Made by a program: the position numbers and the translations under genes. Shown here piece after piece: positions 26,263 through 34,725 of a stretch of 64,000 bases of DNA. This stretch comes from Mycobacterium dioxanotrophicus (GTDB lineage: Bacteria; Actinomycetota; Actinomycetes; Mycobacteriales; Mycobacteriaceae), in NCBI RefSeq assembly GCF_002157835.1, contig NZ_CP020811.1, positions 88,686-152,685 of the forward strand. The letters are read 5' to 3'. Under the pieces are notes generated by a model. It did no database searches, was not told the DNA's origin, and saw only the letters and a program-made list of their open reading frames with translations. Each line of letters begins with the position of its first letter. Position 1 is the stretch's first letter.

Positions 26263-26793
26263 TCAACGTACTGACTCGTCGTGCAAAGTGATAGGGACGT
26301 CGAGGCTGGGCCAGCCATGCCGCCACCGATTCCACCGATCCCCGGTATCGGCGGACCATACAACCAGCGCGATCACACCAACGATCATCACCGCCACCGT
26401 CAGCGAGATACCAGCAGTCGTCCGGCCAGCGCTGTGACGGACAATCCACACCGCGGCGAGTCCGGCCGCCAGGAACACACCAGTGAGAAGCGTTGCGGAA
26501 AACCAGCTTTGAGCGTGGCGCAATGCCCAACCCAGTATGAAATACCAGCCAATGCATGCCAAAACGCCAACGGCGAGCCAGATTGCGGCCTCGGTGAAAG
26601 CCGACCGCGCCTTACCGGTGCCACTGTCCGTGGAACCTTTGTACGCAGCGGTGAACGCGACGGCCAAACCACCCGTCGCTAAGGCGGTGACGACACCCAA
26701 CGCGATCAGAACAAGGAACCACTGAACACCCACCCATGGCTGCGGATCCACCCTGGTGATATCGGCCAATGAGATCCCCGCGCTGACATTCAT
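26263..26793 (-). CDS. Four-helix membrane protein
   Basis: Encodes 176 residues with four hydrophobic helices (about 24-49, 68-88, 96-115 and 124-145) and a polar C-terminal tail. No catalytic motif. It stands alone, with about 170 bp before the EspK-like operon. It may be a membrane accessory of transfer or ESX; the family is not recognised. Confidence 0.55.
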   Translation of the reverse strand: MNVSAGISLADITRVDPQPWVGVQWFLVLIALGVVTALATGGLAVAFTAAYKGSTDSGTGKARSAFTEAAIWLAVGVLACIGWYFILGWALRHAQSWFSATLLTGVFLAAGLAAVWIVRHSAGRTTAGISLTVAVMIVGVIALVVWSADTGDRWNRWRHGWPSLDVPITLHDESVR

Positions 26794-26884
26794 GCGGTGA
26801 GAGTAGGGCGATTACTGCGCAAATCTCGCCCACGACACGCCCGACTCGTAGGCTGATTACCAGCGCTTTCGAATTACACCCGTG

Positions 26885-27202
26885 TTACTCACGTTCAGGC
26901 ATGGTATAGCCTGCTATGCCCTGGCCGGGTCCGGCCCACGACGTCGTCGCGTAGGCGTGGACGTCGACGCCGGCGCTGGCTAGGTCGAACACGCTGAAGC
27001 CGTACGGGTAGAGCACGTCGGTGACGCCGTGGATTGATCGCGCATCGAGCTGGGTTGTTGTAGGGGTGCCCATGCAGTAGCCATTGGGGGCCAGTGGAGG
27101 TCGACCCACCACGTAGCCCGGCGATGCCGGTATGAGCGAGTCGTCGTCATCGTTGATGCCTGTGGGAGGGCGATGGGTGATCACCATCTCGGCGGCCGCC
27201 AA
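26885..27202 (-). CDS. Hypothetical protein, start uncertain
   Basis: About 105 residues if begun at the TTG at 27202. The same frame is open upstream to about 27263 with sensible composition (ASKRQYAAAIDPLAAAE), but no standard start or ribosome site is evident. It may be an N-terminally broken gene. The C-terminal half (VLYPYGFSVFDLASAGVD) looks like folded protein. No family recognised. Confidence 0.3.
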   Translation of the reverse strand: MAAAEMVITHRPPTGINDDDDSLIPASPGYVVGRPPLAPNGYCMGTPTTTQLDARSIHGVTDVLYPYGFSVFDLASAGVDVHAYATTSWAGPGQGIAGYTMPERE

Positions 27203-27297
27203 TGGATCGATTGCGGCCGCATACTGCCGCTTGCTTGCGTGAATAGAACGTCTTCGGGGCCCGGCTTATTTCGGACACAGCCTTGCACGGCGAGGTA

Positions 27298-27699
27298 TCA
27301 GGGGTGCTCCGGTGGCCAAGGTGGGGGATCAAGGGCCGTCACACCATCAACGTTCACGCGGTAGCGGACCGTGCCGGATCCGGCCGGCGCCGCGAACGGC
27401 TCCTCGTCGATGATCCACCGGTACTGCACCGTCACGACATCATCGGTCACATCCGTAACCCGCGTGTACGGGCGTGGTTCCTCAGTCGCAGTCCCCACGA
27501 AGACTCCACGGTGGAACAGCAACAGGTGCTCGGGTGTCGACACGGTGCCCTGCGCGATGACTGCCAAAACCCATGTCAGGTCACCCGATCCGCCGCGCTG
27601 GCCCGCCGTCCACGTCAGATCTGGATCGCCCCACAGGCTCTCCAAGCCGGCCACCGCAGCATCGGCAGCTTCAACACCAGGGCCTTGCGCATCACTCAC
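27298..27699 (-). CDS. LppP/LprE-like domain protein without lipoprotein signal
   Basis: Encodes 133 residues. The pattern LTWVLAVIAQGT...LLLFHRGVFVGTAT...VTVQYRW...VRYRVNVDGVTALDP matches the LppP/LprE family of mycobacterial lipoproteins. Unlike those it has no signal peptide or lipobox cysteine and should be cytosolic. GTG start at 27699 with GCGAGG 5 nt upstream. The function of the family is not known; the cytosolic form is unusual. Confidence 0.6.
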   Translation of the reverse strand: MSDAQGPGVEAADAAVAGLESLWGDPDLTWTAGQRGGSGDLTWVLAVIAQGTVSTPEHLLLFHRGVFVGTATEEPRPYTRVTDVTDDVVTVQYRWIIDEEPFAAPAGSGTVRYRVNVDGVTALDPPPWPPEHP

Positions 27700-27838
27700 A
27701 TCAACCTCGCTTGACCGACGGACAGAAAAGGCTGCCGCCCAATGAATCTGAGGGGGACACCGTGGGCGGCAGCCACCACATACGCTACCGGCCCACCCGG
27801 CACCACGCTCACGGAATTTTCCACGGCCACCACAACCG

Positions 27839-28579
27839 TCAGGCCTGAGACCCGCCGTCGGCCACCGCCAGGCGTCTGGCTTCCAGAGCCTCGATGTGTG
27901 CAGCGACCACATCTCGCTGTACACCCAGCAGGTACGCACCGCCACGGCCCGCCGCCGTCGACATTGCGGCGACCGGGTCCTCATCCTCATCGCCCAAGAC
28001 GGCCGGCCTCAGCAGGGCCTCCCGGATCTCGTCGAGTTTCGCGCACACCGATTGCATCTCGGCGACCCGGCGGGCATCGTCAACATCGACCGGCGGCACG
28101 ATGCTGTCAACCACGTCAAATGACAACGAGATCCGCCGCTCAACCTCGAACTGCGAGGTATCTTTCTCGCCCCACAGCGCGACCTTCGCGCTCAAGGCCG
28201 CGGCACTCATCATGTCGAGCAGCACCGTTCCCCGCAGCATGCTTTCCATCCGAGCCGCGATCACGTCCAGATCGAACGACACCCGATACGCAACGCCACC
28301 GCGGCCGGCCTTCACGTTGTCTGGTTCGGGCATATCTCCATACGCCCGAACACCTTCGGCTACCCGCCGAACCTCGGTGATCAGCTTCGCCGCAGCGACA
28401 GGGTCGCACTCCACACCGCGGCCGTAAAGGTGCTGATAAGCACTCTCCGCATCCGCCACGGTCCACACACCCTCGGCGACGAATGCATCGAACTCGCCGG
28501 CCGCGCTGCGCGCCTCGAACTCGTCCTGCGTCAATGCGAGATACCCGGCAACCGCTTCCACGGTCATCGTATGGGTCAC
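27839..28579 (-). CDS. Hypothetical helical protein
   Basis: Encodes 246 residues. GTG at 28579 is supported by GGGGAGG 5 nt upstream. Predicted largely helical, with LTQDEFEARSAAGEF near the N-terminus and no membrane segment. One good copy of the shared promoter motif lies at 28653-28667, about 75 bp upstream. No family recognised. Confidence 0.6.
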   Translation of the reverse strand: MTHTMTVEAVAGYLALTQDEFEARSAAGEFDAFVAEGVWTVADAESAYQHLYGRGVECDPVAAAKLITEVRRVAEGVRAYGDMPEPDNVKAGRGGVAYRVSFDLDVIAARMESMLRGTVLLDMMSAAALSAKVALWGEKDTSQFEVERRISLSFDVVDSIVPPVDVDDARRVAEMQSVCAKLDEIREALLRPAVLGDEDEDPVAAMSTAAGRGGAYLLGVQRDVVAAHIEALEARRLAVADGGSQA

Positions 28580-28652
28580 CGATCCTCCCCTCGAAATCAC
28601 TTGGCCCAGCAAGTCGCAGCAGCCTCACGGAAAGCCAAACACCCCACCAACG

Positions 28653-28667
28653 CGAGCGCAACGAGCA
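28653..28667 (-). promoter_or_regulatory. Copy of the shared promoter motif
   Basis: CGAGCGCAACGAGCA on the plus strand, 14 of 15 matches to the consensus, about 75 bp before the GTG at 28579. No good TANNNT box lies at the usual distance, so this copy is a motif match only. Confidence 0.4.
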
Positions 28668-28757
28668 AAGCGCTCCTACGGGCTGGTGATTGGTGCGCCA
28701 TGACGGTGAACCCCTTGCGAGCACAACTTGTCGGCGGCCGTTGCCATACTCGCCGTC

Positions 28758-29003
28758 ATGAACACAACGCACCTGGCAGCTCCCATCAAGCGAATCATCG
28801 CCAGCGCCTTAGACATTCCCGCGCTCACCCCGGAGGATCGGAGAACGGTCGGCGAGTTGATCGACCAGGTCGATACCACCACCACCCACTACCGACCGAT
28901 GCCGCACACCACCGACACCGTCGACAAATACTCAGGCAGCCTCAAAGACCTCCTCATCCAGGCCCGCGAGGTCGTCGCCCGCCACTCTGACCCGGCAGCG
29001 TGA
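28758..29003 (+). CDS. Small helical protein, one of a related pair
   Basis: Encodes 81 residues. It resembles the protein at 29163-29408 on the other strand: IIASALDIPALTPEDRRTVGELIDQVDT aligns with MLGRAATIGSLSAADRAQLDGLLEKADT in motif spacing, and both end in a helix with a run like LLxxAxxVxxxxS. Probably a four-helix or hairpin cytosolic protein. ATG at 28758. Function unknown; it is one of the few plus-strand genes of this region. Confidence 0.55.
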   Translation: MNTTHLAAPIKRIIASALDIPALTPEDRRTVGELIDQVDTTTTHYRPMPHTTDTVDKYSGSLKDLLIQAREVVARHSDPAA

Positions 29004-29162
29004 GCTGTAATACGAAGTCTGGCCAGTGCCGGGAGCGCGGACGCCCGCCGCAGAAGTAACGGGCTAACCACGGCCGGGAATGGAACAACCACGGACCGAA
29101 CGTCAACACGAAACGACATATCACACCGTGCTGAACACTCAATCGAGCTGTTTGACAGCGCG

Positions 29163-29408
29163 TTAACCGCTGTACTTCTCGAGCACCTGGTGCGCATCAG
29201 TCAGCAGAGCGACCATTGCCCGCACATACTCACGCGCCCCGATCGGGGTGTCCGCCACCGGCGCGTACGCCGCCTTCGCGGTATCGGCTTTCTCCAACAG
29301 GCCGTCGAGCTGGGCCCGATCAGCGGCCGAAAGGCTTCCTATCGTCGCCGCCCGGCCCAGCATGTCCCGCAGGGAAGACTCCATCAACGTCAACGACTGG
29401 GCACTCAT
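29163..29408 (-). CDS. Small helical protein, related to the opposite-strand neighbour
   Basis: Encodes 81 residues. ATG at 29408 lies 7 nt after a TAGAGT box (29421-29416), so the transcript may be leaderless. It shares layout with the 28758-29003 product: a SLSAADRAQLDGLLEKADTAKAAY core followed by an amphipathic C-terminal helix. The two genes converge. They may be a diverged duplication, possibly partner subunits. Confidence 0.55.
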   Translation of the reverse strand: MSAQSLTLMESSLRDMLGRAATIGSLSAADRAQLDGLLEKADTAKAAYAPVADTPIGAREYVRAMVALLTDAHQVLEKYSG

Positions 29409-29460
29409 GGTCTCGACTCTACGAGCCGCCACCGACACCGGCAACGCACACACTGGACTG

Positions 29461-30246
29461 CTACTGAGCTGACAGGTGGTATGTCTCAAGGACTTTCGCC
29501 AGCACAGGATTCTCATCAGGATGAGCGACGGGCTGGCCCGCATCGACGACCATGCCAGCCTCAACTTGCCCCCGCAGCCACACCGCCCAACACACCCAAT
29601 CGCTGCCGTGCTTGGAGCCGAACCGCAGCCCGATCGCCGGATCGCCATCGCTAAGGACCGGGCCGGCCATCAGCTCAGCCAGCGCGGTCGTCACGAGCCG
29701 ATCCTCACTGCGCAGATCAGACACCGTCACCGGAGTCTCCGACCGCTGATATCGCTCGCAGAGCGCCTGCGGCATGTTCTCGTGCAAGTACGTCACGGTG
29801 CTCGAATGCTCGGCGTCGACGAGCCACCCGCGATCCGGCAGCAGCATCGTGTACATCCGGTACTCGTAGAGCCAGTCCAGGTCAATCACGTACGGAGCCA
29901 GCCGCTTTCCTTCGCCCGCCCAGTCATCAGCAATCAGCTGCTCGACTGTCTCACCGTCACCGACATCGTCGAACAAGTCACTGGCCAGCATCGCCGGCGG
30001 CCGCTTGAGCCCGCCCAGCAGCTCGGCGTACGCACCCTCCGGCGTCGACGCACCATAGACCGTCCGCTCGCCAGGCAGATCAAACCGATTCCACCGCGCG
30101 CGCTCCGCCGCTAAACCCGGCGCGGGGCGCTGCAACGGCCCCAGGGACCCGTACTTCGGCTTCACCAGCCGGTAGATCGTCTGACGAGCAGCCGGCAGCA
30201 GCGCCATGCGCGTCGACGAGCAGATCAGTACATCGCTTGTCACCAC
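29461..30246 (-). CDS. RES-domain toxin, MbcT-like
   Basis: Encodes 261 residues. IYRLVKPKYGSL followed by RWNRFDLPGERTVYGASTPEGAYAELLGGL is the RES-domain signature. RES toxins such as MbcT of M. tuberculosis degrade NAD+. GTG start at 30246 with AGGTAAGG upstream; a later ATG at 30207 is possible. The Xre/MbcA-type antitoxin gene is upstream on the same strand, as usual, but 157 bp away rather than overlapping. C-terminal half is larger than in minimal RES toxins. Confidence 0.65.
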   Translation of the reverse strand: MVTSDVLICSSTRMALLPAARQTIYRLVKPKYGSLGPLQRPAPGLAAERARWNRFDLPGERTVYGASTPEGAYAELLGGLKRPPAMLASDLFDDVGDGETVEQLIADDWAGEGKRLAPYVIDLDWLYEYRMYTMLLPDRGWLVDAEHSSTVTYLHENMPQALCERYQRSETPVTVSDLRSEDRLVTTALAELMAGPVLSDGDPAIGLRFGSKHGSDWVCWAVWLRGQVEAGMVVDAGQPVAHPDENPVLAKVLETYHLSAQ

Positions 30247-30403
30247 TGCCCTTACCTCGCACGATCGACCGAGAAGATCACCTCAGCCTATCGGCTCCCG
30301 TCGACCGAAAAACGGAAGTCGCGCCGAGATTCGTCCGTACACCGTTACGCATGTCAGGGCGTGGTGTCGGGCGACGACGTGGCGAATGGGGAGACCCCGT
30401 CAA

Positions 30404-30778
30404 CTACCCGGCGACGACGAACTCGTCGGCGGCCGCCAGGACCTCACTGAACCGGCCCTCGCGAATCGCCATATACGGCGGCACCTCGTCAAGGCGTGGG
30501 TTCGCCCCGATGAACCAGGCCCGGGCCACCTCGTCGCCCTCCGACTCAGCAATCGTCCACCAGGCCCGATGGGCGACCTGCAAGCGCTGCAACGACTCGA
30601 TGCGCGGACGCGGGCCATCGTCTATCGCCCACTTATACGGCTGCTTACGGTTTCTGACCTGCGACAACGCCGCAACCACAGTCGGACCCAGATGGTCCAG
30701 CAATTCTCGCGCCAGTTCGGCCGGCGTCAGCCTCACCGCAGCGGTGTGACTGTGGATCGCGCCATCCGACACAGCCAC
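30404..30778 (-). CDS. MbcA/ParS/Xre-type antitoxin
   Basis: Encodes 124 residues from a GTG at 30778 with GGAGG 9 nt upstream. The C-terminal half (AWFIGANPRLDEVPPYMAIREG followed by a helix ending AADEFVV) matches the toxin-binding domain of MbcA/ParS antitoxins; the N-terminal half contains the expected DNA-binding helices. It should neutralise the RES protein encoded downstream and repress its own promoter. Confidence 0.65.
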   Translation of the reverse strand: MAVSDGAIHSHTAAVRLTPAELARELLDHLGPTVVAALSQVRNRKQPYKWAIDDGPRPRIESLQRLQVAHRAWWTIAESEGDEVARAWFIGANPRLDEVPPYMAIREGRFSEVLAAADEFVVAG

Positions 30779-31105
30779 GACAATCCACCTCCACCCGTTC
30801 CTGACGGTTTCTATAAAACCTCTACAGGGCCGATCGTATAAAAAAGCGACTAAAAAGCAACCACAAAGGGGTAACCGCTGCATTGCCGCACCAACACGAA
30901 ACACCGGTTACAACGCCCAGCCGACCCGATACAACCACGGAAAACACCTCATCGATCGAAACCGTGGATTCTCTAGGTCCGGGCCGCAGGAGGCTGCCGC
31001 AGCTGCCGTAGGGCAACTGATCATCGACGCGGTTCGACGACGGGAACGCGGCCCCCCGCAGCTTCTGCTGCTCTTCCTGTCGTCGGTGGCTGCAACACTG
31101 AACCT

Positions 31106-31225
31106 ATGACCCATCCCGAGAACAACGATGAGCTGCAACCCGACTACTCCTGGGAGAACGGCCACGAGATCCTCGGCATACTCGAACCGAAAGACTCAAC
31201 CGCCGGAACCGCCACCGACGACTGA
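31106..31225 (+). CDS. Possible small protein of 39 residues
   Basis: Acidic 39-residue frame (MTHPENNDELQPDYSWENGH...) with codon use like the neighbours. It lies alone in a 650-bp gap between the antitoxin and the Abi-like gene. No clear ribosome site. The rest of the gap (30779-31105 and 31226-31430) shows nothing I can name. Confidence 0.3.
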   Translation: MTHPENNDELQPDYSWENGHEILGILEPKDSTAGTATDD

Positions 31226-31430
31226 GCCCCACAGCCGCCGGGCGCTCAGCAGTGGTTGGCCAATGAACGAAGCATGCCCCCCTGATCGGCCGATTATCGG
31301 CATACACCACCGGGGCGGTTGTCAAGGCCGCTACGCGCCGCACGCGGTCGACCAAGAGGTCGAGCCTGGACAACCACACCGGCGGCGCGCATGACAGCCT
31401 CTATCAGGGAGCCCAGGGAAAGACCGGGGT

Positions 31431-32249
31431 TCAAGGTTTTGGCTCGGCGGCCACCGACGACAGGACACGAGACAATGCCTGCAACGCGACAGCGGCGGGG
31501 TCTGAGATCGCCCGCACAACAAGGATCGCGTCACGATGACGTTGAACATGGCCCACGCGAAACATCTGTTCGTGATGGCCGACCCGATTTCGCACACCCC
31601 TCAACCGCTCCAAAGCTGAGCTGAGCAGGTACCCCTGTGCCACCGACGATGGCACCGACGAACCGGGTGAAAACCGAGTCCAATGCCGCGATCTCGACAC
31701 ATTGGGCAGATGGGGGAACGCATGTTGAGTGCCATGAATCCACAACTGCTCAGACCTGGTCAAGTTCGAGCGAAGCCGGCCACGAGCTTGCGGTGTCGGT
31801 GCCGTGATTGGGAGCAGATGAACGAGGTTTCCGAAAGTCAATTGTGCGACAAGGTCATCGTGGCTCACCGGCTGGCCTTGCCGAGGATGCGGTCCGAAAC
31901 TCCGGTCGGCGGTGCCGCGTTTGGCCGCAGCTCTGCTCGCCGAATCGTGCAGCTCGGTCATCACCCGCGCGCCCAGCACGCGGCGAAGTGTCGGCGCCGG
32001 CGCGGCGATCCAGTCCGGCCCTAGACCTTGTGCGGTGTTCCATTGCCGCAGTGCGTTGTCCAGTGCGTGCCGCACCACAGTCTCGGTGTAAGCCAGGACC
32101 TCATACCATGCCGAACACATCTCGACCTGCCACTGGTATAGCGGAGCGATATCCGCATCAGTGCAGGCAGTGCCACCATTGGCGGTCCACAGATCGCGGT
32201 ATGGCTGCAGCCTCGCACTGGGAAGCGCGGCGACGATGCGATGCGGCAT
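31431..32249 (-). CDS. Abi-like HEPN-domain protein
   Basis: Encodes 272 residues. The C-terminal RGVRNRVGHHEQMF carries the RNxxxH motif of HEPN ribonucleases, and the overall layout (W-rich N-terminus, SNLTRSEQLW, RLRGVRNRVGHHE) matches Abi-like abortive-infection proteins. It is a candidate anti-phage or plasmid-competition RNase. A strong hairpin lies 20 nt before its start codon. It stands alone with no obvious antitoxin. Activity is inferred from the family. Confidence 0.65.
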   Translation of the reverse strand: MPHRIVAALPSARLQPYRDLWTANGGTACTDADIAPLYQWQVEMCSAWYEVLAYTETVVRHALDNALRQWNTAQGLGPDWIAAPAPTLRRVLGARVMTELHDSASRAAAKRGTADRSFGPHPRQGQPVSHDDLVAQLTFGNLVHLLPITAPTPQARGRLRSNLTRSEQLWIHGTQHAFPHLPNVSRSRHWTRFSPGSSVPSSVAQGYLLSSALERLRGVRNRVGHHEQMFRVGHVQRHRDAILVVRAISDPAAVALQALSRVLSSVAAEPKP

Positions 32250-32269
32250 GCGCAGACCCTACATAGCAA

Positions 32270-32294
32270 AGTGCCCCGCACCAGGCGGGGCACT
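32270..32294 (-). terminator. Hairpin in front of the Abi-like gene
   Basis: Perfect 10-bp stem AGTGCCCCGC/GCGGGGCACT with a 5-nt loop (32270-32279/32285-32294). On the minus strand it is followed by TTTGCTATGT, terminator-like, yet the start codon of the Abi-like gene lies only about 20 nt downstream. It could be an attenuator or a barrier against upstream transcription. Confidence 0.5.
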
Positions 32295-32534
32295 CACTCA
32301 ATAACGACCGATCTTTGTGTCGGAAGTTTTCCGCTCACGAGTGTAGCTGATGACCGCGGCAGCCCGCCAGAATTTCCACACTCGCTTCGCCTACAGCTGC
32401 GGCAGAACTCCGGGGCGGTGTGCCAGGTCGGCGGGTGCGCGAGCGATCCCACGCAGGCGACATCTCCGCCAGCCGCGCGTTGTCACCGCGACTCATCCCA
32501 GGCGCGTCGAGGACCTCGGTGATGGGATCCCGCA

Positions 32535-32585
32535 TGTCGCGACCCTCAATCAGATTGCAGCGTGTCGCTACCCCCAATCAGATTG
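32535..32585. promoter_or_regulatory. Two 23-bp direct repeats with palindromic cores
   Basis: Two 23-bp units at 32535-32557 and 32563-32585 (28-bp period, 21 of 23 identical). Each ends in CAATCAGATTG, a perfect dyad CAATC-A-GATTG. They lie 23 bp before the start of the ribbon-helix-helix-like gene, the usual place for an autoregulatory operator. They could also be iterons of a replication region. Confidence 0.6.
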
Positions 32586-32607
32586 ACGTCGGTCAATACT
32601 GGGCGAC

Positions 32608-32997
32608 ATGGCACAACCGCACAAGGGAGATAGACGGGCCTACATCGTCGCCATTGAGCTGGCGGTCCGCCGCGAAATCCATTCACTCGCAACAGATTCC
32701 AAGCTGAGCGTGTCTCAGTTCGTTGCCAACCACCTGGCCATGCACGCGGGCCTGCCCGAGTTCGTCGAGCAGCCGTCCCCGCGGTTTCGTCCCACCCAGT
32801 TCGCTCCGGACGTGAAAACCGTGACGATTCGGTGCCACAACGACGTTCGCGCGCGGGTTGCCATGAAGGCTGCCCACGCCGGCTACCACGCGCCGGCGCC
32901 GTACGTCGTTGACTTCGTGACCCAACTGGCCAAAAACGGTGGCGTCGCCACCGAAATCGAATACGCCTACCAGGAGGAGCTGCTAACGAGCGCATAA
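32608..32997 (+). CDS. Probable tandem ribbon-helix-helix regulator
   Basis: Encodes 129 residues with two similar halves: AYIVAIELAVRREIHSLATD...VSQFVANHLA and VKTVTIRCHNDVRARVAMKA...PYVVDFVTQLA. Each is a strand followed by two helices, as in ribbon-helix-helix proteins. Tandem palindromic repeats lie just upstream, so it probably represses itself. Located next to the candidate replication gene, it may control copy number or partition. Assignment is structural inference. Confidence 0.5.
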   Translation: MAQPHKGDRRAYIVAIELAVRREIHSLATDSKLSVSQFVANHLAMHAGLPEFVEQPSPRFRPTQFAPDVKTVTIRCHNDVRARVAMKAAHAGYHAPAPYVVDFVTQLAKNGGVATEIEYAYQEELLTSA

Positions 32998-33000
32998 GGA

Positions 33001-33092
33001 GAGTGCAGATCTGGTGCACTCACAGCACTTTTGGCGGATCTAGGCTTTTTTAACATGCGTGACCCCCCCAGAAAGTTTCTAGAGGGGTCACG
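33001..33092 (+). terminator. Two hairpins after the ribbon-helix-helix gene
   Basis: GAGTGCA/TGCACTC (33001-33007/33015-33021) begins 4 nt after the stop codon. CGTGACCCC/GGGGTCACG (33058-33066/33084-33092) follows a T-rich stretch, and its loop contains the inverted repeat AGAAA-G-TTTCT. Together they probably end transcription before the replication gene. Confidence 0.5.
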
Positions 33093-33331
33093 AGGCTGAA
33101 GTTGGCGCTTCAGGCCTCCACAGATTCCGTCCCCTTCACGAAATGCCTTCCATCCGTTGACCGCGGCAGGCGTTTCGACATCACGCGAAGTGACTTCAGC
33201 AGCACGCTTGTTGGGCGAGCTCCCGTTGTGTCCGACGAACGTGCCACTTCTAGTGGAGAGGTACGTCCACGTACGCATTTGATGGTAACTGCTGCTCGCA
33301 GGAACCTGCAATATCAGCTATAAATCCGTTA
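33093..33331. other. Upstream region of the candidate rep gene
   Basis: About 240 bp without a convincing gene. The last 50 bp are AT-richer (CAGCTATAAATCCGTTA), and a palindrome follows at 33332. This is the most plausible place for a replication origin near the putative initiator, but no iterons are evident within it. Confidence 0.3.
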
Positions 33332-33348
33332 CTATGCGTGTCGCATAG
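33332..33348. promoter_or_regulatory. Palindrome at the rep start
   Basis: CTATGCG-TGT-CGCATAG, a perfect 7-bp inverted repeat. It overlaps the first possible GTG (33338) of the rep-like frame, which argues that translation actually begins at the later GTG (33386) and that this is an operator or initiator-binding site. Confidence 0.5.
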
Positions 33349-34717
33349 CACAAGTAGGCGTAGTTCCGCAAACGCCCTTGTCGCAGTGTCGGCACCGTAT
33401 TCCCTGACCTGGGAAAAGCCGCCCGCTGACCGTGGTTCATCGCCTCAGCGGCCACGCCGGGGAACGGCCTACGTGCACCGTAAGCGGGCCCGCCGTGTAC
33501 CTCGCGGAGTGTGGCTCGCCACGTCCCGCAGCCATTCGCTAGATGATCTGCACGACCATGCACGTTTTGCCGGTAATGACGTTGTCGAGCAGCCCCGCTG
33601 GATCAAGCAGCTCGCGCTGGCACTCGGCGCGGGTGCGTACGCCGGCATCCCCGTGTGGAAAGGCGCACAGCATTGGTCCCGGATCGCGGTGCCAGTCGCG
33701 TATGCGCTGTGGTACAAGCAGATTCGCCCCATGATGCCCAGCAACGGCGTCTCCCAGCGAGCCCTTGTCAAGGTGGCCGACGCCCGGGCCGGCTTCGCTG
33801 ACGGTGTGACTGGCCAGCACTGCCGACCCAAGGTGAGCACCCTCGCGCGGATCACCGGGCTCGACGAGCGCACGGTACAGCGGGCGTCGCTGGCGCTGCG
33901 CCTTTTGGGCTGTGCGACTGAGGTCATGCGCGGCCGGCTGCGCACCAAGCAGGAGCGGCTGGCGTCCTGGGCGATGGGGGACCGCTCGCGGGGGTGGGCG
34001 TCGGTGTGGGCGCTGCACGTGCCGCGGCCGGCTGTGGATAACTCGCGTGATGAACGTGGCTTGTGGAAGCCGGTTTTCCTTGAGCTGTCACCCCATCCCC
34101 GTAGGGGGTCTATATCTGTTGAAAAAGTTCCTTTTAGGAGGAACTCACCTACCGGAAGTTGTCCACAACCCTCACCAACCGATGCGGAAGCGGGCTGGCG
34201 CCCGCCAATGAACGGAGGCGCTTCGCGCCCTGCACAGAAGAGACAGAGTTCGCAGGGTCGGAGGAATGCCGGAGTTGACGAGGCAGGGCGATTGCTGGCG
34301 GCCAGGTGGCTTGCTGACGGACAAACACCGGCGTGGGCGGGTAGGCACACCCCCCGTGGTTGGGCACGGGTGTTGGCCGGTCCTGCTGCGCACGGGTGGA
34401 CCCCGGCGGACCTCAACATGGCGTTGCACGAATGGGTGCATGTCGGTGGGAACTGGTGCCCGGCCACGCCGTACAAGCCGATCGGGCTGCTGGCCACGGT
34501 GATCGCCTGGCACGGTGACCTGGCCGATCCGCCGGCGGCTGCCGAGCGTGCTCGTGAGGCGGCCGAGCGGGCCGCTGAGCGTGCTGCTCTGGCCAGTGAG
34601 CGGGCCGCAAATGCCGCCAAGGACGTCGTGAAAGCGTCCCCGGCGCATCGGGCCGCAGCCCGCCAGGCGTTCGCCGAGGCTGAGCGTGTCCGCCGGCGGG
34701 GCAGGCCGGTCGAATGA
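33338..34717 (+). CDS. Candidate plasmid replication initiator
   Basis: Up to 459 residues (443 if begun at GTG 33386). A central helix-turn-helix-like segment (VSTLARITGLDERTVQRASLAL), a variable linker, a second conserved region (WADGQ-like LAARWLADGQTPAW...ALHEWVHVGGNWCP) and a long Ala/Arg/Glu-rich C-terminal helix. This layout is seen in mycobacterial plasmid proteins annotated as Rep or HTH proteins. A palindrome overlaps its start, and it lies between the two secretion regions. Identification as initiator is by architecture and context, not by a catalytic motif. Confidence 0.55.
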   Translation: MSHSTSRRSSANALVAVSAPYSLTWEKPPADRGSSPQRPRRGTAYVHRKRARRVPRGVWLATSRSHSLDDLHDHARFAGNDVVEQPRWIKQLALALGAGAYAGIPVWKGAQHWSRIAVPVAYALWYKQIRPMMPSNGVSQRALVKVADARAGFADGVTGQHCRPKVSTLARITGLDERTVQRASLALRLLGCATEVMRGRLRTKQERLASWAMGDRSRGWASVWALHVPRPAVDNSRDERGLWKPVFLELSPHPRRGSISVEKVPFRRNSPTGSCPQPSPTDAEAGWRPPMNGGASRPAQKRQSSQGRRNAGVDEAGRLLAARWLADGQTPAWAGRHTPRGWARVLAGPAAHGWTPADLNMALHEWVHVGGNWCPATPYKPIGLLATVIAWHGDLADPPAAAERAREAAERAAERAALASERAANAAKDVVKASPAHRAAARQAFAEAERVRRRGRPVE

Positions 34718-34725
34718 GCTTGTGT

